Assembly: GCA_023055355.1 (NCBI GenBank)
Contig: JALJCS010000001.1
Span: 73,139,381-73,203,380, forward strand
Reading direction: 5' to 3'
Length of the DNA: 64,000 bases
From: Agelaius tricolor
Lineage: Eukaryota > Chordata > Aves > Passeriformes > Icteridae
Notes under the pieces: model-generated
Database searches by the model: none
Told to the model about the DNA's origin: nothing
Seen by the model: only the letters and a program-made list of their open reading frames with translations
In this document: piece after piece, positions 35,531 through 49,150 of the stretch
Layout of the letters: every line of letters begins with the position of its first letter
Numbering within the stretch: position 1 is the first letter of the stretch
Translations under genes and position numbers: made by a program

Positions 35531-38500
35531 CAGAAATGTTACTGTAATAATAATAAATAGGGGTGGGATATATGCCTCTGGCTCAGGGAGATGATTATTT
35601 TCCTTGGAAAGGTGAACATCACTTTTAGTACAGCAACTTTTCAGGAGGCAAATATATCTAATTAAGTAAAGTGATTGTCAAGTGTATTTTAAGTTTAACA
35701 AAGCTCACATCATACTTTATTTCCCTTTTATATTTTGTACAGCAATTGTGTAAAGTGCATGATTTACTGTGGCAGCATTATTCAAACTTAATTACAGTGT
35801 TAAGAAGCAACCATATCTTGAAAGAAAATAGCTCCACTGCTGTGGGGATCCACATGGCAGCTTGATTTTTGAAGAAATTTTTTATTTTGTAAAGAAAATA
35901 AATCGCTGACAAAAATTTTTGGCTCCCAAAATCACATTTAAGATCAACTTTCAATAGCCTTCTTAAAGTATTGAAGCAGCTACTTTGTCAAGAGATTTCA
36001 GATCTTTCTTTCTTTATATCCACCTCGTGATTGATCCCTATATATACACCAGATGTTGTCCAGTCCTTAGGGGTATATTCTCTTATATGTGGGGCTGAAT
36101 CCTAAGAAGGAAATAAAAGGATTTAAAATACTATTATATAACAATAGCAAGATGTCTCTGGTGGATCAATATGTCTGCTCCCTAGAATACATAGCAGACA
36201 CCATTCATTCAAAGTACCACTTTTATACTAACTAGGAAGAAAACTAAAGAGTTTTTACCTACATTTTCCCCCTTTTAACAAATGAAATTTTTATTTGTGA
36301 AATTTAATGCCTCCTTTCCCTTAGCCTTCTAAGGTCTGCACTCTGCAGTAAATGACAGATCCTAGGCTCTTATTTGTACTTTGCAGGGTAGATGTTAAAA
36401 GGGAGACCAGGACATCATCCTTGCCTCAGCCCCAGAACTGAATTTTCATTATTTAAAATTTTTGGTGTTTGGAATCAATTGATTTTTTTTTTATGAAATT
36501 GATACTTTTCTTGTCATTTCAAAAGACCATTTGTTCTCCAAATATCTGGAGTAGTGCAATGAGGTGCTTACGGCTGAGGTGAAGTGTAGGCTGCAGAGCC
36601 ATCTGCAGTTTGCAGGCACTGTCCTGAAATTCAGGAGTTTTGTTGCATCTTTCAGATTGCCATCTTCAGGTGTCATATTTATTAAATCTTTAATGACACA
36701 GGGGTGTATATGACTTAATGAGGCTTGTGTTGATAATTAGTGACAATGAGATCTTGATAGTAGTATACAGTTACTAATGCTTTCTCCATTTGATTTTTGT
36801 TGTGATTGTGCTGGAAAACTGTTCTGGGGTGAGTATCCTTTTTGTCCCTTATGATGTCATATGAAGGGAGGGGATGAGTTCAGCAAAACTGAAACTCAAA
36901 AAAGTGTGCTTTAATTTGGGCTGTTGCATTTAAGAAAATGTGAAGTGCTACATCTTAAATAAATATATCTAATATTAAGGCTTAGGGCATCCATACGATG
37001 TCTCCTTCTGTGATCAGGTTTCATTTTTGTGCTGTCCCTGTTCCATCTGATAAGGGATCATTTTCTGCTTTGGGTTCTCCTTATAAGTTATAGCTACTCT
37101 CATCTTCTTTGGAGAATGATGACAATGTGGAAATTGATCAAACCCCAGTTTAGGTCAAAGTCATATATCTGCAAAAGGCCATAAAATTTGCTTTTTGAGT
37201 TGGGCTGTGCTCATCTCCCATAGTTTTCTACCTGCATGTTTCTGTGAACAGACAAAAAAATCCATACTAGTGCATATACAGTGCATTACGTGCACTTTCT
37301 TGATATAATTAGTTGAATCATTTTGGCTTGAGAGAATTTTTTCCCTTGAAGAAAATTGATTTTTTAAGTTATCTGATTTGTATTTAATAGTGTATTCAAA
37401 TCTCTTCCTCTAGAATCTATAGACCATCTTGCCTAACCTACATCAACAATGAAGTTCTCAGAATACATTAATCAAATACAGTTTCCTTGAATTAAGTGCA
37501 TTTTTCCTATTTCTTTCCAAAATGAGTGACATTTGGTCTGTTTTTCCATTCAGCTGAAAGTCAAGTTCTCCATTTCTCTGTTAGTTAAGAAGCTGAAAAT
37601 GCATCATAATAACATTATATAGGGAGCAGTTCAATATGTATATATTGATATATATCTTTTATGTGCATGTTATCCCTCCTGTTGTCTAAGTTGTCTAAGC
37701 CAGGCAAACATTCAAGTGAAATGCACAGGTTTTTTCTTGCAGAACTAAAGGTCATTTGTACACTTGGCAAAGGCACTTATATTCCTAAATTCACAAGGGA
37801 ATTTCCACTGCCAGGATTCAGGAACCATAGGCTCCTGCTGCCACTTAAAAATATTTCATTTAAAATAAATATTGGTACGTTTTAATCCTCCAAGTAATAC
37901 CTTTTCCCCCCACCAGTGCTCATGTGACATGCATAGGATACTGATCCTGGAAAAGGATGCTGCTGCCTGGAAAAGTGGCAGAGGGACATGTCTGCACCAT
38001 GTGGAAATCAGTTTTCACAGTGGAGACAGTGGTGTCTCAGTGCCACATGCAACTGCCACACAAACATCACAGAGAGGCTTCTGTTCCAGACCATTCCAAA
38101 CCTCTGTTTTTAATGACTCTTTCCCATGGTGTTCCTTAGGTGTGGCTGGCATTTCAGTTACTTATGTTCAGCTGTCTAAAGCCTTGGAATTAAGCCCAAG
38201 TTGATTTTCTAGCTTACTCTTGCAGTCACTAAGGAGAAGCAGGGACATTCAGAGAGTGGAGTCTCTTTTGACAAAGGTGAAGTGAACTGACTTCTGGCAC
38301 TGTCAGTCCCTCTCCTTTGACTATTAAGGAATGAGATAGGTAGTCTGAACAGGATTTCCAAATCTTTAGGTAACTTATATAAATTCCATTATTTGTTTCC
38401 CCATAATTTATGTCCTAGCATTTACAGATAAAATATTGCATGTAAAAAGCATTTTCATATAAAGAAGAGTCAATTTGAATTATAATCCATTTGTTCTCAC

Positions 38501-38586
38501 AGAATTAAGCTCTTTACCCTCCTAGTTTTTCCCTATATGCTTAAGTTCCTGTTCCTCTGGTCCCTGCAGGATATTTGATCCAGCAA
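35531..38586. other. Single-copy AT-rich DNA, no gene seen
   Basis: No repeat family or exon recognised. The open frame at 37872-38204 (110 codons) has no known domain. Confidence 0.5.
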
Positions 38587-39056
38587 TGAACTGGTTTTAG
38601 CTGGGATATAGTTGAAGTTCTTTACTGTAGCTTTTAAGGTGCTGTGCTTTGGATTTGTGATAAAGACAGCATTGACAAAGAGGAAATGTTTTTGTTACAA
38701 GGAATTAGGAAGGGACATAGGCAGGACTGCTGACCCTAACTGACCCAAGCAACATTCCTAACCATGTAATGATGTGGTCAGCAATAAAACTGTGTGTGTG
38801 TGTGTGTGGGGAGGAGTTTGAAGGTTGGTTGGGGCTGACATTTTTCAGGGACTGGATGGGCCTTAGTTGGTTGCTGGTAAGCAGTTTGGAGTTTTTTGCA
38901 TCACTTGGTTTTGTTCTTTTCTTCTCTATTTGTTATTTTGTTTTCATTTATTAATTGATTTTATCTCAAATTGTGAGGTTTCTCACTTTTACCCTTCTGA
39001 TTCTCTCCCCCATCCTACTGTGGGGGTACTGAGTCCACTAAGGTTGAACCATGACA
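38587..39056 (+). mobile_element. ERVK-like solo LTR with perfect target-site duplication
   Basis: The element runs from TGAACTGG to CCATGACA and is flanked on both sides by AGCAA (38582-38586 and 39057-39061). It follows an LTR type I know from birds: 'ttagctgggatatagttgaagtt' at the start, 'gctgaccctaactgacc' and 'catgtaatgatgtggtcagcaataaaactg' in the middle, then 'tttatctcaaattgtgaggtttctcactttta' and 'ctctcccccatcctactg', with the end 'aaggttgaaccatgaca'. A (TG)9 run at 38791-38808 is internal. No primer-binding site or gag/pol follows, so only the LTR remains. At 470 bp it is shorter than the copy at 42274. Confidence 0.88.
38791..38808. repeat. (TG)9 microsatellite inside an LTR
   Basis: Nine TG units lie within the ERVK-like solo LTR, just after the TATA-like AATAAAAC segment. 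Confidence 0.95.
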
Positions 39057-39110
39057 AGCAACAAACTCATCTCCTTTTATCTTGTATTTCTTCAATGGAA
39101 CAAAAGATTC

Positions 39111-39207
39111 CCTGATGTCCCTGCCTATGGCAGGGAGATTGGAACTAGAGGATCTTTAAGGTCACTTCCAACCCAAACATTCTTTGATTCTAAGATTCTG
39201 TGATTCC
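39111..39207 (+). mobile_element. CR1 LINE, 3' end fragment
   Basis: A short 97-bp tail: GATGTCCCTGCCTATGGCAG, 'gattggaactagaggatctttaaggtcacttccaacccaaacattc' and terminal-repeat units 'tttgattctaagattctgtgattcc'. It begins 54 bp after the LTR and is an independent, strongly truncated insertion. Confidence 0.93.
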
Positions 39208-42200
39208 AGAGCTAGAGTCACTATAGCATTTTGAAAATTAGCCTCTGAAAGTATGAGAAACGACTAGATGCTGTACATATACTCATATAAGCCTTCACAC
39301 AAGTATTCTGAATTTCAGGAGCACTGAAATTGGTACTGCCATGTTGTGTGGTTAACAAAGCTGTATTGCCTGCACTGGCTCCTTGGAGGATACGTGGACC
39401 TCTGTGGATGAAACAGAGGAGACGCAAGCCCAAAAAGCTGAAGATTGCTTTCCATTAACTACTGATATGTTCTTTGGAGTGGCTTAGAGAAAAGTAACTG
39501 TCTGAGAGCTGCAGAGAGGGAACATTGTTTAACCCTCTTCAAGCATAGAGATTGCAGTGCCTCCTCTATTCATCCTTGAAATCAGGAGAAGGCACCAAAC
39601 CCCCTGTATCCACATTGTGCTCCTGTAAAAGGGGACAAAGAAAATGCCCTAGATCATCTGCAGGGGAAAGCTAAAGGCAAATGAAAATGACAACCTTGTT
39701 CACTTAATATGCAAAGTAATTCAGTGGGTGTTGAATTCATTTGAATAGATATGATGCAGTGTAGACACCTGCTGCAACTGCACCTTGCATCCTTGTTACA
39801 TGAGTGATTTCTCCTAGTGAGAGCCAAGAATATGCTTCAAAACTCTCTGCTTTGAAGTAGTGGTGATATGAGGCTCCAATACGCTAGAGGTGCTTGTTGA
39901 GGAAATATCTTTACGTATTTAAAATGCTTTCATGAGGAAAAGAGAAGCTTAGAGTGTTGTCACTGTCATCTGCAGGGCTGACATTAACATCCAAGGTAAT
40001 GGGTTTCCATTCCTTGTCATGAGGTGCATGTGCAGGATCTATGATTAAACTGGTTTATGCTTGACTTTCTTTATGCCAGACCAGGTTATCAAGCTGGCTT
40101 CTCTTCCTTTTTGATTGTTGTCTATGTTCATTATCAGATGGCACTGGAGAGAGCAGATAACTTTTAGGTGCCATTTGTGTCACTTCTTTGTCGTTCATTC
40201 TTTTTGAGGGGGAGTTATGGTGCTGCTGTTTTGCAGTGGTTCAGAGGAATCAATCTGACCACCTGAGAACATCCATCACCTGTTCGATTAGACAATGCAC
40301 TCAGTGAGCAGGGAAGAGCATTATGTGGCACACATCTCCTTTTCATGAATCTCCAAGAAAAGAAGAGCAAGCTGGAAAGCAGAATGTGTCAAATATAATT
40401 GGTTCACTTTTCTTGGAAATGATACAGCATGAAACACTTCCATTTTTAGAGCAGAAGTCAGAGAATCTGAAAAATTTGGTTATCAGTGTAGCCCTTCTCT
40501 CAAAAAGGAAAATTTCACCTGCATTGTAGCATCTATCAAGTTTTGCTGCCAGAATGAAGTCTATTTTTATTTAGATTCATGAAGAAATCTTTTTCAAAAG
40601 GATTTGGATGAATTTTTTCAAGAACTCAGAACTTGCTGTGTTTAGAACTCTGATATTTAAATCAATTAAAAAATAATTTTGACATAGTTGTCTGAGAAGG
40701 TGACACTAAAGACACCTGTCTCATTAACTATATAGAAAGCGTGGAAAATTAGCTATTCAGCTATTTAAATGGTGATTCTGACATTTGAGTTCAGAAATTT
40801 TAATTCCATTGAAAGCCAAATTCAAATGTGCACACAGTAAACCATAGAAGTCTCTTTTGTGTGTGTATGAATTTTTTCAGCAATATGAGATCGAAAGGGT
40901 GGTGCAGATATATTTTATTGCTGGTTGTTGCTGGTAATTTCACTTAGCATTAGATAAAATACTTTTCTTGCTAGTGTTTATGGAAGAGACTGTGGCTTTA
41001 TATCTATTTCAGACATACAGTGCATGGAAATATTCCACAATTATCAAAGATTTACTGGCTATTGTTTCTCCTACAGTTCACATGGAGCATATTTCAAGAT
41101 GCCGTGGAGGAGGCAAGGAACACTTATCCACACAGTTTGTGGCTGTCAGGTTTATGTTTTTGTAGTCCCTGTTACAAATAGGTAATAACAGGGAAATTTA
41201 GGGAGAGATTCAGTTTTGATTCTTTATCCTTCCACAGGCAACTTTTCTGCCAAAACAGGAGTGTCAGCTGGCAGAGGACTGGGAGGATGAGAAACAAAAT
41301 AGTAAAGGGCAGTTGAGGATAATGAGGAGAACGCATCTCTCCAGCTGACTTTTGCTTTATGTTCCTCTCTTTCTCAGGCTGGGATAAGATAATGAGAATC
41401 CCTTCCTTTGAAATCTGGACCCTTCACTGAATTAAAAAAGGTGCAATGGGAGGAAATATGACTAATGAAACCACTGAAAGATGTGCTTTTCTTTGAGTCA
41501 CTTGGTTCATTGCACTTTGAAATACTTCAGGATTTTTCCTTAGCGGATGGTGGCTTGTGGGATTTACTGTGTTCAGCAAAGTATGGCTGAGCCAGCCAAT
41601 GGAGCTGCAGAAAGATGAAATGGTTTTGTATATTCATCCAACTTTTCATACACAGCCTTGTAATTGAAGTGAGAGGAAGTGCAGTCTGACAGACGCAGTG
41701 CGCCCTGGGGTCTGATTAGAGCTTTGGGCATTCAGCATCTGGAAAACTATTGTCCCCTGGGTTTTTTTCCTGTCCTTCGATTTTCCATTATTTTTGTTTT
41801 TCATAATTTATAATATGGGTGAATCAAAGGTCTTGGTGAGAATTGGAATCCCACTGTGCCTAGCAGTAATTAGATGTGCCTGCTTGTGTGTTTGTGTTTG
41901 TGTGTGTGGGCACCTGCACATATGGAAGCACCCCTGAGTGGAGGAGTCTGGGTCTAAAAGACACAGGAATAACTGAACAGTAGGGAAGCAGAGAAATGAT
42001 GTGGGAATTAATCATCTGGCACTGATTAATACACTTACTTAGTTGCATCATGTTTGGTTGTTTGTATTGATATATCTACAACAAGATGGTGATGTTTAAA
42101 CATTTGTTTGGTATTTAAAAATGTACCACAATGTTTTGCACAGACAAATGTTGATACCACTCATTCAGGGCACATTCAGTAAGCAGGAAGACTATTGCGA

Positions 42201-42273
42201 ATGACTGAGACATAAAAGACAATTTTTCAGTACCTAATTCCAGTGAAATGGATTTGACCTGAACATAAAGCTC
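39208..42273. other. Single-copy DNA between two solo LTRs
   Basis: No retroviral internal sequence is recognised here, which argues against the flanking LTRs belonging to one provirus. A GT-rich run lies at 41884-41908. No exon is supported. Confidence 0.5.
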
Positions 42274-42824
42274 TGCTAGTCGTGACTGAGATAGAGCTAA
42301 TTTTGTTCACAGTAGCTGGTATGGGGCTGTGTTTTGGAATTTTGCTGAAAACAGGGATGTTTTCATTACTGCTGATCAGTGCTTATGCAGCATCGAGGCC
42401 TTTTCTGCTCCTCATCCCACCAGTGAGGAGATTGGGGGTGCACAAGGATTTGGGAGGGGACAGAGAGGTGGCAGGTGGCCCCAAGTGACTCAAGGGTTAT
42501 CTCCTACCATGTGGCATCATGCTCAGCAGATAAAGCTGAAGGGAAGATGTTCAGAGTGTTGGCATTTGTCTTGCCAAGTCACTGTTACACGTGAGGGGCC
42601 CTGCTCCCCTGAGGGTGGCTGAACACCCGCTGGTCCATAGGAAGTGGTGGGACTTCCTTGTTTTGCTTGCTTATGTGTGTGGCTTTTGCTTACCTGTTAA
42701 TCTGTCTTTATCTCAACCCGTGAGTTTTCTCACTTTTCACCCTTCCTGTTCTTTCCCCCCATGTCACTGGTAAGGAGTGAGCAGCTGGGAGGGCTGAGTT
42801 ACCAGCTGGGGTTGAACTGTGAAA
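42274..42824 (+). mobile_element. ERVK-like solo LTR, near full length
   Basis: A 551-bp LTR related to the one at 38587. It starts with 'gactgagatagagctaattttgttcacagtagctggtatggggctgtgttttgg', then 'cagggatgttttcattactgctgatcagtgctta', 'gaggccttttctgctcctcatcccaccagtgagg', 'gggggtgcacaaggatttgggaggggaca', 'catcatgctcagcagataaag' (TATA region) and ends 'tgtctttatctcaacccgtgagttttctcac', 'accagctggggttgaactgtga'. The flanks AGCTC and AGAAC share only 3 of 5 bases, so the target duplication is decayed or the ends are off by a base. No internal genes follow. Confidence 0.87.
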
Positions 42825-45800
42825 AGAACCCTATTCCAGTTCCTGGGTTGACTAGAATTTGCTCTGCTGGGGTCACACTCCCACTTCAACCCCTTTTGCT
42901 GCTGCCAACAGCTGATGTTTTGAAGAGCTGCATTAGAGTAGATGCCTGATCTAGGCTGGAGCTTATCCTTAGAGACTTACCAAGGTTTCCACAGCAGTTT
43001 TATGGAATATCAAGGATTTAAGTACAATCAATTCAAAAGCATTTAAGTCCCTAACTAGTGCTCTAAGAACTAGAACTGGCTCCTTTGTGTATTCAGTAGA
43101 TATGGTCCTGTTACACAGACTAAATCACACTTCTTTCCTGCACTGAATGGCGTCATCCTGGCACCATCTATACTTTGAAGGGCATTGCTAACTCCTGCTT
43201 GCCTCAGGGAAGAAGCAGTTGAGAAATGGAAAGGGTTTTTTTCTTAGTCTGCCTTTGGATATTGCACGGAGCAAGTTAAAGGTTGATACAGGTTGTTCTT
43301 ACAGCTCTAGAAAGGATATAATCTGCTGAGACATGTCTTTAGTACAAATGTGCACTGTCCCTTGTACGAACAAAAAAGCAAGATAAGTCACAGGGGATGG
43401 GCCTAGACTGTCCTAAAGGATTGAAGTGCCAGCAAGAGTGTCTGCAGACTTGAAACTGGGGACTAAAAATAGAATTAATATGCTAAATGCTTTATTGAAA
43501 TATACAGTGCAAAAAAAGCACAAAAATTGTGTCAGAAACACATGGAGAGTATCATATATGTGCACAGAAGTACTCCAGAAAGGCTAACATGTTATTGAGA
43601 CATTACTGGTGGAATAACAACATCCTTCCCCCCTCTTTGGAGTATCAAAACCAATTTCTGTTTCCCTGGGCAGAAGACCACTGGGTCAGCCTGGGATGCC
43701 CCAGGGAAATGTTTTGCACCATCACATTAAATCATGTCTCATTGTCATTCGTCTATGAATTGTCACATGGAGAGTTGAATCTGAGTTCATTTGTCTTAGG
43801 TTAAGGACAGTTCCAACTTTGGAGATTTATAGGGCTTTCTCCAAATTTATTGCTACTTTTTTTTCTGCAATGCTACTGCACTGAGATTGAATAACATGGA
43901 CACAGTAATCTTTCATAGACCCAAACAGTTTCAAAGCTGAATATTCAGGTTTGATTACTATGCTTGGATAACACAGGCTCTCCACAGAAAATACGTCAAG
44001 TCATTTTCAAATACTGCTGTGCTCCACACTGACTGCAGTGTGGTATTATGACATAAATCCTCATCCCAATCCCCATATTAAGATCATGCTCAAACTGTGT
44101 GCAAAAATCAGGCTACTTAAAACAGTTCTTGTACAGTAAACCTTTTCTGTGGATGCCCACTGATGTTGTAGTACTGAGAGTTTTTTAATGCACAATGGCT
44201 GTGTAAGCCTCTGGTGGCACTATCTCTCTACAGAAGGTGAAAACTTGGAGCTTGTAATCATGACAATGCAGAGGAACCACCATGTGGGGCAGTGCCACGT
44301 CAGATGCTGTGCTCATGGAATAAACCTGTGGTTGCTACTCTGAAACAGAGCTAAAAAAAGCTGGATAAAATAATCTTGTCTTGAATGGGTTGGAAACATG
44401 TTAGGAACAAATGCCAGGAAGTGGATCTGGGTTAACATTTGGAAACTGCATACATGTCTGGAGGGTGGTTTAAGCAGTTCTATTTTTGCTTTGAAGGGGA
44501 ACAGAAGCACTTTCTCTGTCCATTCTCAGCTGACAGGATCACAACTCTTGGAGGGGAGGGGGACAGGAAATGAACGGTAAGGCTTATTAAATTGTTCCAG
44601 TTATGTCACCGTTTGGATATGGCAGAAAGCTGAATTGAAGTAATTAAGATGACTTTGAAAGCTTTTTTTTTTCTCCTGGTGCCAAGTTTTAGGGCAGATT
44701 TCTGGGCCGATTTACCTTTCAAAGGGGACAGATACTTCAGATAGAACCTGATATACAGTTTCCCATGACACCTTTCCTAATGGCAGTGTTTGGTACAAAT
44801 TGGGACGGTTGCTGGCAGTCACCTCCCAGCTGTGGATCACAGCAGGATTAGAGCCCAGCTAACAATTTTGCACCTAAATTCTGCAGAATTTACAAAGATG
44901 GTGCTGTTAGATGAGGACATAGGCAGGTCTGTGCCTTATATTTATGCATGTTGTGTTCTACTTTGCTCTCTTTGAAAAAAATTCAGGCATGAAAAGTGTG
45001 TTGAGATTACAGAGAAAACTGGGTGTTTCACGTGGGCAGAAAACAGACCTGCTCTACTCCATTTGGGTAAATGTCAAAGCTCATGGGTCAGCAGTGGGTG
45101 TGAGCAGGGATGAGCAAATGCAACATCTCACTAAGTCAGAGACATCCATTCCTTGCTTAACTGAACAAAGTGATTTTTCTACCTACAAGCTGATGACTTT
45201 GAAATCACATACTTTTCTTTCAAAACAGTAATTGTGGTGCAAATACAGCTGGTGGACTTTTATCATAGCTATATCATAGGTGTATCACTTGTCTCATCTT
45301 AGTACATGGGCAATATCTTTCATGTGGCTGGACTTCACAATATGATAAACTCTGTCTCTAACTCTGCTTGTCTCACTGTCTCATTTGTAGCTCCTTACAA
45401 AGCAAGGAGTTGTCAAACTTTTTTGGTGAGCAGTGATCTAACATGGGGTGAAGAGTATCCTTCCAATTAATTCTCTTGCATTCCTATTAGTCACAAGCTG
45501 TTGACTTTACTCTTTGTCAGCTGTAAAGGTAACTTGAATGGGTCTGTGAAATCTATTTTTAATCATATGAGCACAAAGCACCTGATTTAGCTCTTGCTGA
45601 CATTGATTTAAATTGGAAGGATATCTGGTAAAGTCACTAAAACCTATGACAATTTGGGTTAAAACCTAAAATATAATGAAACTAGGCTAAAGTCAAAATA
45701 GCATGGACTTATGTAATTGCAGACATAATTGTTCCGCTGAATTTCCTAAGTCATGAAATGTGCTACCTTCTGAAGTTTTTCTACAGAAAGGTATCAACAC

Positions 45801-48539
45801 CATGTATTATCTGCAATGTATTTATTTTTAGAAGGTCATAGCCTTTTTCATTTCTTTGATACAGTGAAAATCTGGAAGTCTGGGTCAATTTGTCTTAAAA
45901 TCAGGGCACTGTGCCCAGTCCTAAGTTCTGTCTCTCTTTTATTAGGCTAAATAATCCTCCTTCTGCTAGAAGTACAAATTTACTTACCTGATTTTCATCC
46001 ATGCATCCATCCATATGCTAATAAACCTCTCATCAGTGCAGGATTTCAGGGCTCCACCGAGTATTTCTACTAGTCTTAAAAACAAAGGAGCTTTAGTAAC
46101 CCCATGTACTGTAATTTCAGTGCTTAACTGAACTAGATTCAGCTCTGTGTTTTCCAAAGAAATTTGATCACATCTGGATAAGGGTAATTTAAAAGGTACT
46201 TTTCCTCCTCTTGCTTCTCCTACTTATCTGATGTTGTTTAACACTCAGATTTGTTCTCTCTTACTACTCTGTGACTTTGTGGCTATAGTGACAAATCACA
46301 TTATATTTCAGCTTCTCCTTTGGTGTGGCTTTCTGAAGGTTTGCATTCTTCAGAGCTCCTTGTTTTGATCTTTCATTATGCCATGTGACTGAAGGGGAAA
46401 ATGATAAGCAAGAGATTCTCTTTAAATTGTCCCACTGGTGAATTTTTGCCCATCTGTTTTGAAATATATGATAGTGATCAATGTCCCTTTGCCTAGAACT
46501 TCTGTACCTGGGCATTTTGTACTACTTTATGTTTATCTATAGCAAGATAATATTGGATAACATAAAGTAAGACAGTAAGATAACATTAAGATGGAACAAT
46601 AGATGTAGAGATAATACTAATTATTATTTATTTTACATGTTATATAAAACCACAAAAAGGAAATGTAGGGCTTTCTCACCATAAAAAATGTTACTTTATT
46701 TGGTTACTTACTTTGTAAGAAGTTTCAGACTCTAACCAATATTTTTGGAGCTGTATGGACATCTAATGGTGCAACAAAGGATCGGTGAGTGTGTTTTTCA
46801 GCTATATTCCCTTGTCTTTTAGAAAACATCCATAGGTTCTTAAATCTATTTTTAGACTACCTCCCACTCCAAATAAAACCACGGGCACCTAATCCAGTGA
46901 AGAAGTCAGTGCAAAGATTTACCACCCTAGATGGGATTCAGGTGTGTTTTTACATGAAAGCATATCTGACCTATATTCCAGCTGTTTCTCCATGGGTTGT
47001 CCTGTTGGTCGTAGAAGTCTTTTGTCTAAAAGCCTCTGGTCCTGTGTCATTTCTGTCACACTGCCAGAGTCCCCCAGACTCCCTGGGGCACCTGTGATTA
47101 GGCAACTGAATTGCTTACAGAATTTGCTCTGAACTGCCCTGTGGCAATTTCTCAAAGCCAGGAGCACATTTGAGGGAGCTTGGGGAATATTTAAGACCAG
47201 CTTTCATGGAGGCAGACATCCACAGTCAGGATGAAAAGCACAGTTCTTGAGCTTTCAGTGACATTGGAGGTGGAGTGGATATGGGTGCCTTTGTGGTCAC
47301 AGTGACTATACATTGGGTGCAAATCCCATGCAAAGAGTTGCTGACATATTAATTGTAAATATTAGGTGATATAAAGGAGAACTAAATTCTGCCCTTTGGA
47401 CTGAAGAAAATACTGGTCTATATGTACATAGACCTGAGGAGAGAAATTGGCTCTGATGTGCCATCCAGCCTGGCTGAGTATAAAGAGAAAGCAGCCATAT
47501 GACTCATAATTTCACTCATCTGCTACTAACCAGATCTCCCTCTAACATCATAGTGCAGAACAGCCTCTTAAATGGAAGGGAAATCCCTTCTCTGGCATGA
47601 ATGGCCTCTGCCATTTAGGTCCTTTATTTCAATACTTTGTAGGTTACTCTTAATATAGGGCACAAAGGAATGTTTTAAAGCTATCTACAGTCTGAGGAGC
47701 CATATAGGGTTTGGTTCCAGGTGCCAGGAGACCTTTCCAGCCTCAAATCTCTCATGATGCTGCAGCCTGCTCTATGAGAGCAGGTAAAGTAGCACTAACT
47801 CTCTGCCATGGTGGGACACAGCAAATGTCAGCAGTAGGCATCCGCCCCTCCCTTAGACAACCCAGCTTTGGATTGCCTGAAATGCTCACTTGCGAGGGTG
47901 AAGCATGTCCTGCTATCCCGTGCTGTGGGGCTGTTTATTTCACATGCACAGTGACACCATTCTTAGGTGCTTATGATGCTCAAGAAATGTAATTAAGTCC
48001 TTCAAAAGCAACTCTTCCAGGAAAACAACTCTTTGGATATATCACAGAGCTCAGAGTTTATCTTGCTTCCCTTGTTTCTGCTAAGCACAAGCATTCTGCT
48101 TGAGTTTTCAGAGCAAAGCTGATTTCTTTGTTTCTTGAGCAGCATCAAAAGCAGTAACAGCTCTGGTGGACACATTATATAATAGCAACACAGTGTGCTC
48201 AGCACAGCCTTAATGCTATGTAGTCGTCTATACCCGTGTGAAAAGTGGCTGCAAACTGACTGTAAAATTCTCCTCTGACCTTAAGCATACCTGTGGGGAA
48301 TTCCGCTTTGGGAGCTTTTTATATAGTTTTCATGGAGTGAAGGAAAAGTTCAAGGCAGTTGCGTGTCTGGCTTCTCTCCCTCCACAGCGTTATTTTGCAT
48401 TTAATCATGCAACTCTGTTGTCTTGAAAGCACAAGGGACTCTGTAAACAAATGTATTTATGATGCACAAGTACTAATAGATTCATTCCCATTCTTCTTAC
48501 TGTGCTGCCTGTGCAAAGCTGAAGGGAGTAAAAAGCAGC
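42825..48539. other. Single-copy DNA, no gene seen
   Basis: No repeat family or exon is recognised over 5.7 kb. Open frames reach 102 codons (46789-47097) and overlap antisense frames. A possible decayed old repeat ('ggattagagcccagct') near 44850 is too weak to call. Confidence 0.45.
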
Positions 48540-49150
48540 AACTTATTCTTGCCGACAAGTAGATGCATAATCCCTGCACGCACTAGGAAACCTATCCATT
48601 GAGGAAGAAAGCAACATGTTTGCAGACTCCACACCCCATTATCGGGTGATTTGTTAAAGCTGTCATTGCATACAAATCTGTTGCCATCCTCCTCGACTAA
48701 GGGGAGTTTTCCAAATAGTTGGCTGTAGACTTTATTCTGTCTGAATGGAGAATTTTTTCCCCTTAAAATATGCTGAAAGCCAAAATACAGGAAAGTTAAA
48801 TTGTGGTAGCAAAGAGCCCTAAGACTCCATTTATTTGCTTCCCTAAATAATTACCTATCTCATTTTTAGTAGCATGACTCTATTATTGATTGGACTGTAA
48901 TATACAACCCTTACCTTAATGAAGAAAATGAAGATCATTTGTCATTACTTCTGTTAATGCTTGCAGCTCCTGGAATTTGGAGTTTGTAATGCTATACACA
49001 GAAAAATATCTATATTCATCTGTCTATGCTGCATTCTGTTTTTTAGCAGCAGTAGCCTAAACAAGATTTGAAATAATTTACATATACATTCCTTTTCAGC
49101 TAATCACCTTAAAACAACTCCCTAATCATAAATTAATCTTCACAAGTTTC
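48540..49150. other. Repeat-free block, candidate conserved non-coding DNA
   Basis: The first 180 bp keep four CpG sites in otherwise CpG-poor AT-rich DNA (GCCGACAAG, TGCACGCACT, TTATCGGGTG, CCTCGACTAAG). The later part has homeodomain-type cores (CTAATCACC, CCTAATCATAAATTAATC). No transposable element or plausible open frame is seen. Conservation is inferred from composition only. Confidence 0.3.

Noticed and set aside
38587..42824. Two same-strand LTRs read as one 4.2-kb provirus
   Set aside because: The LTRs differ in length and sequence, the first has its own perfect target duplication, a CR1 tail lies between them, and no gag/pol remnant is recognised.
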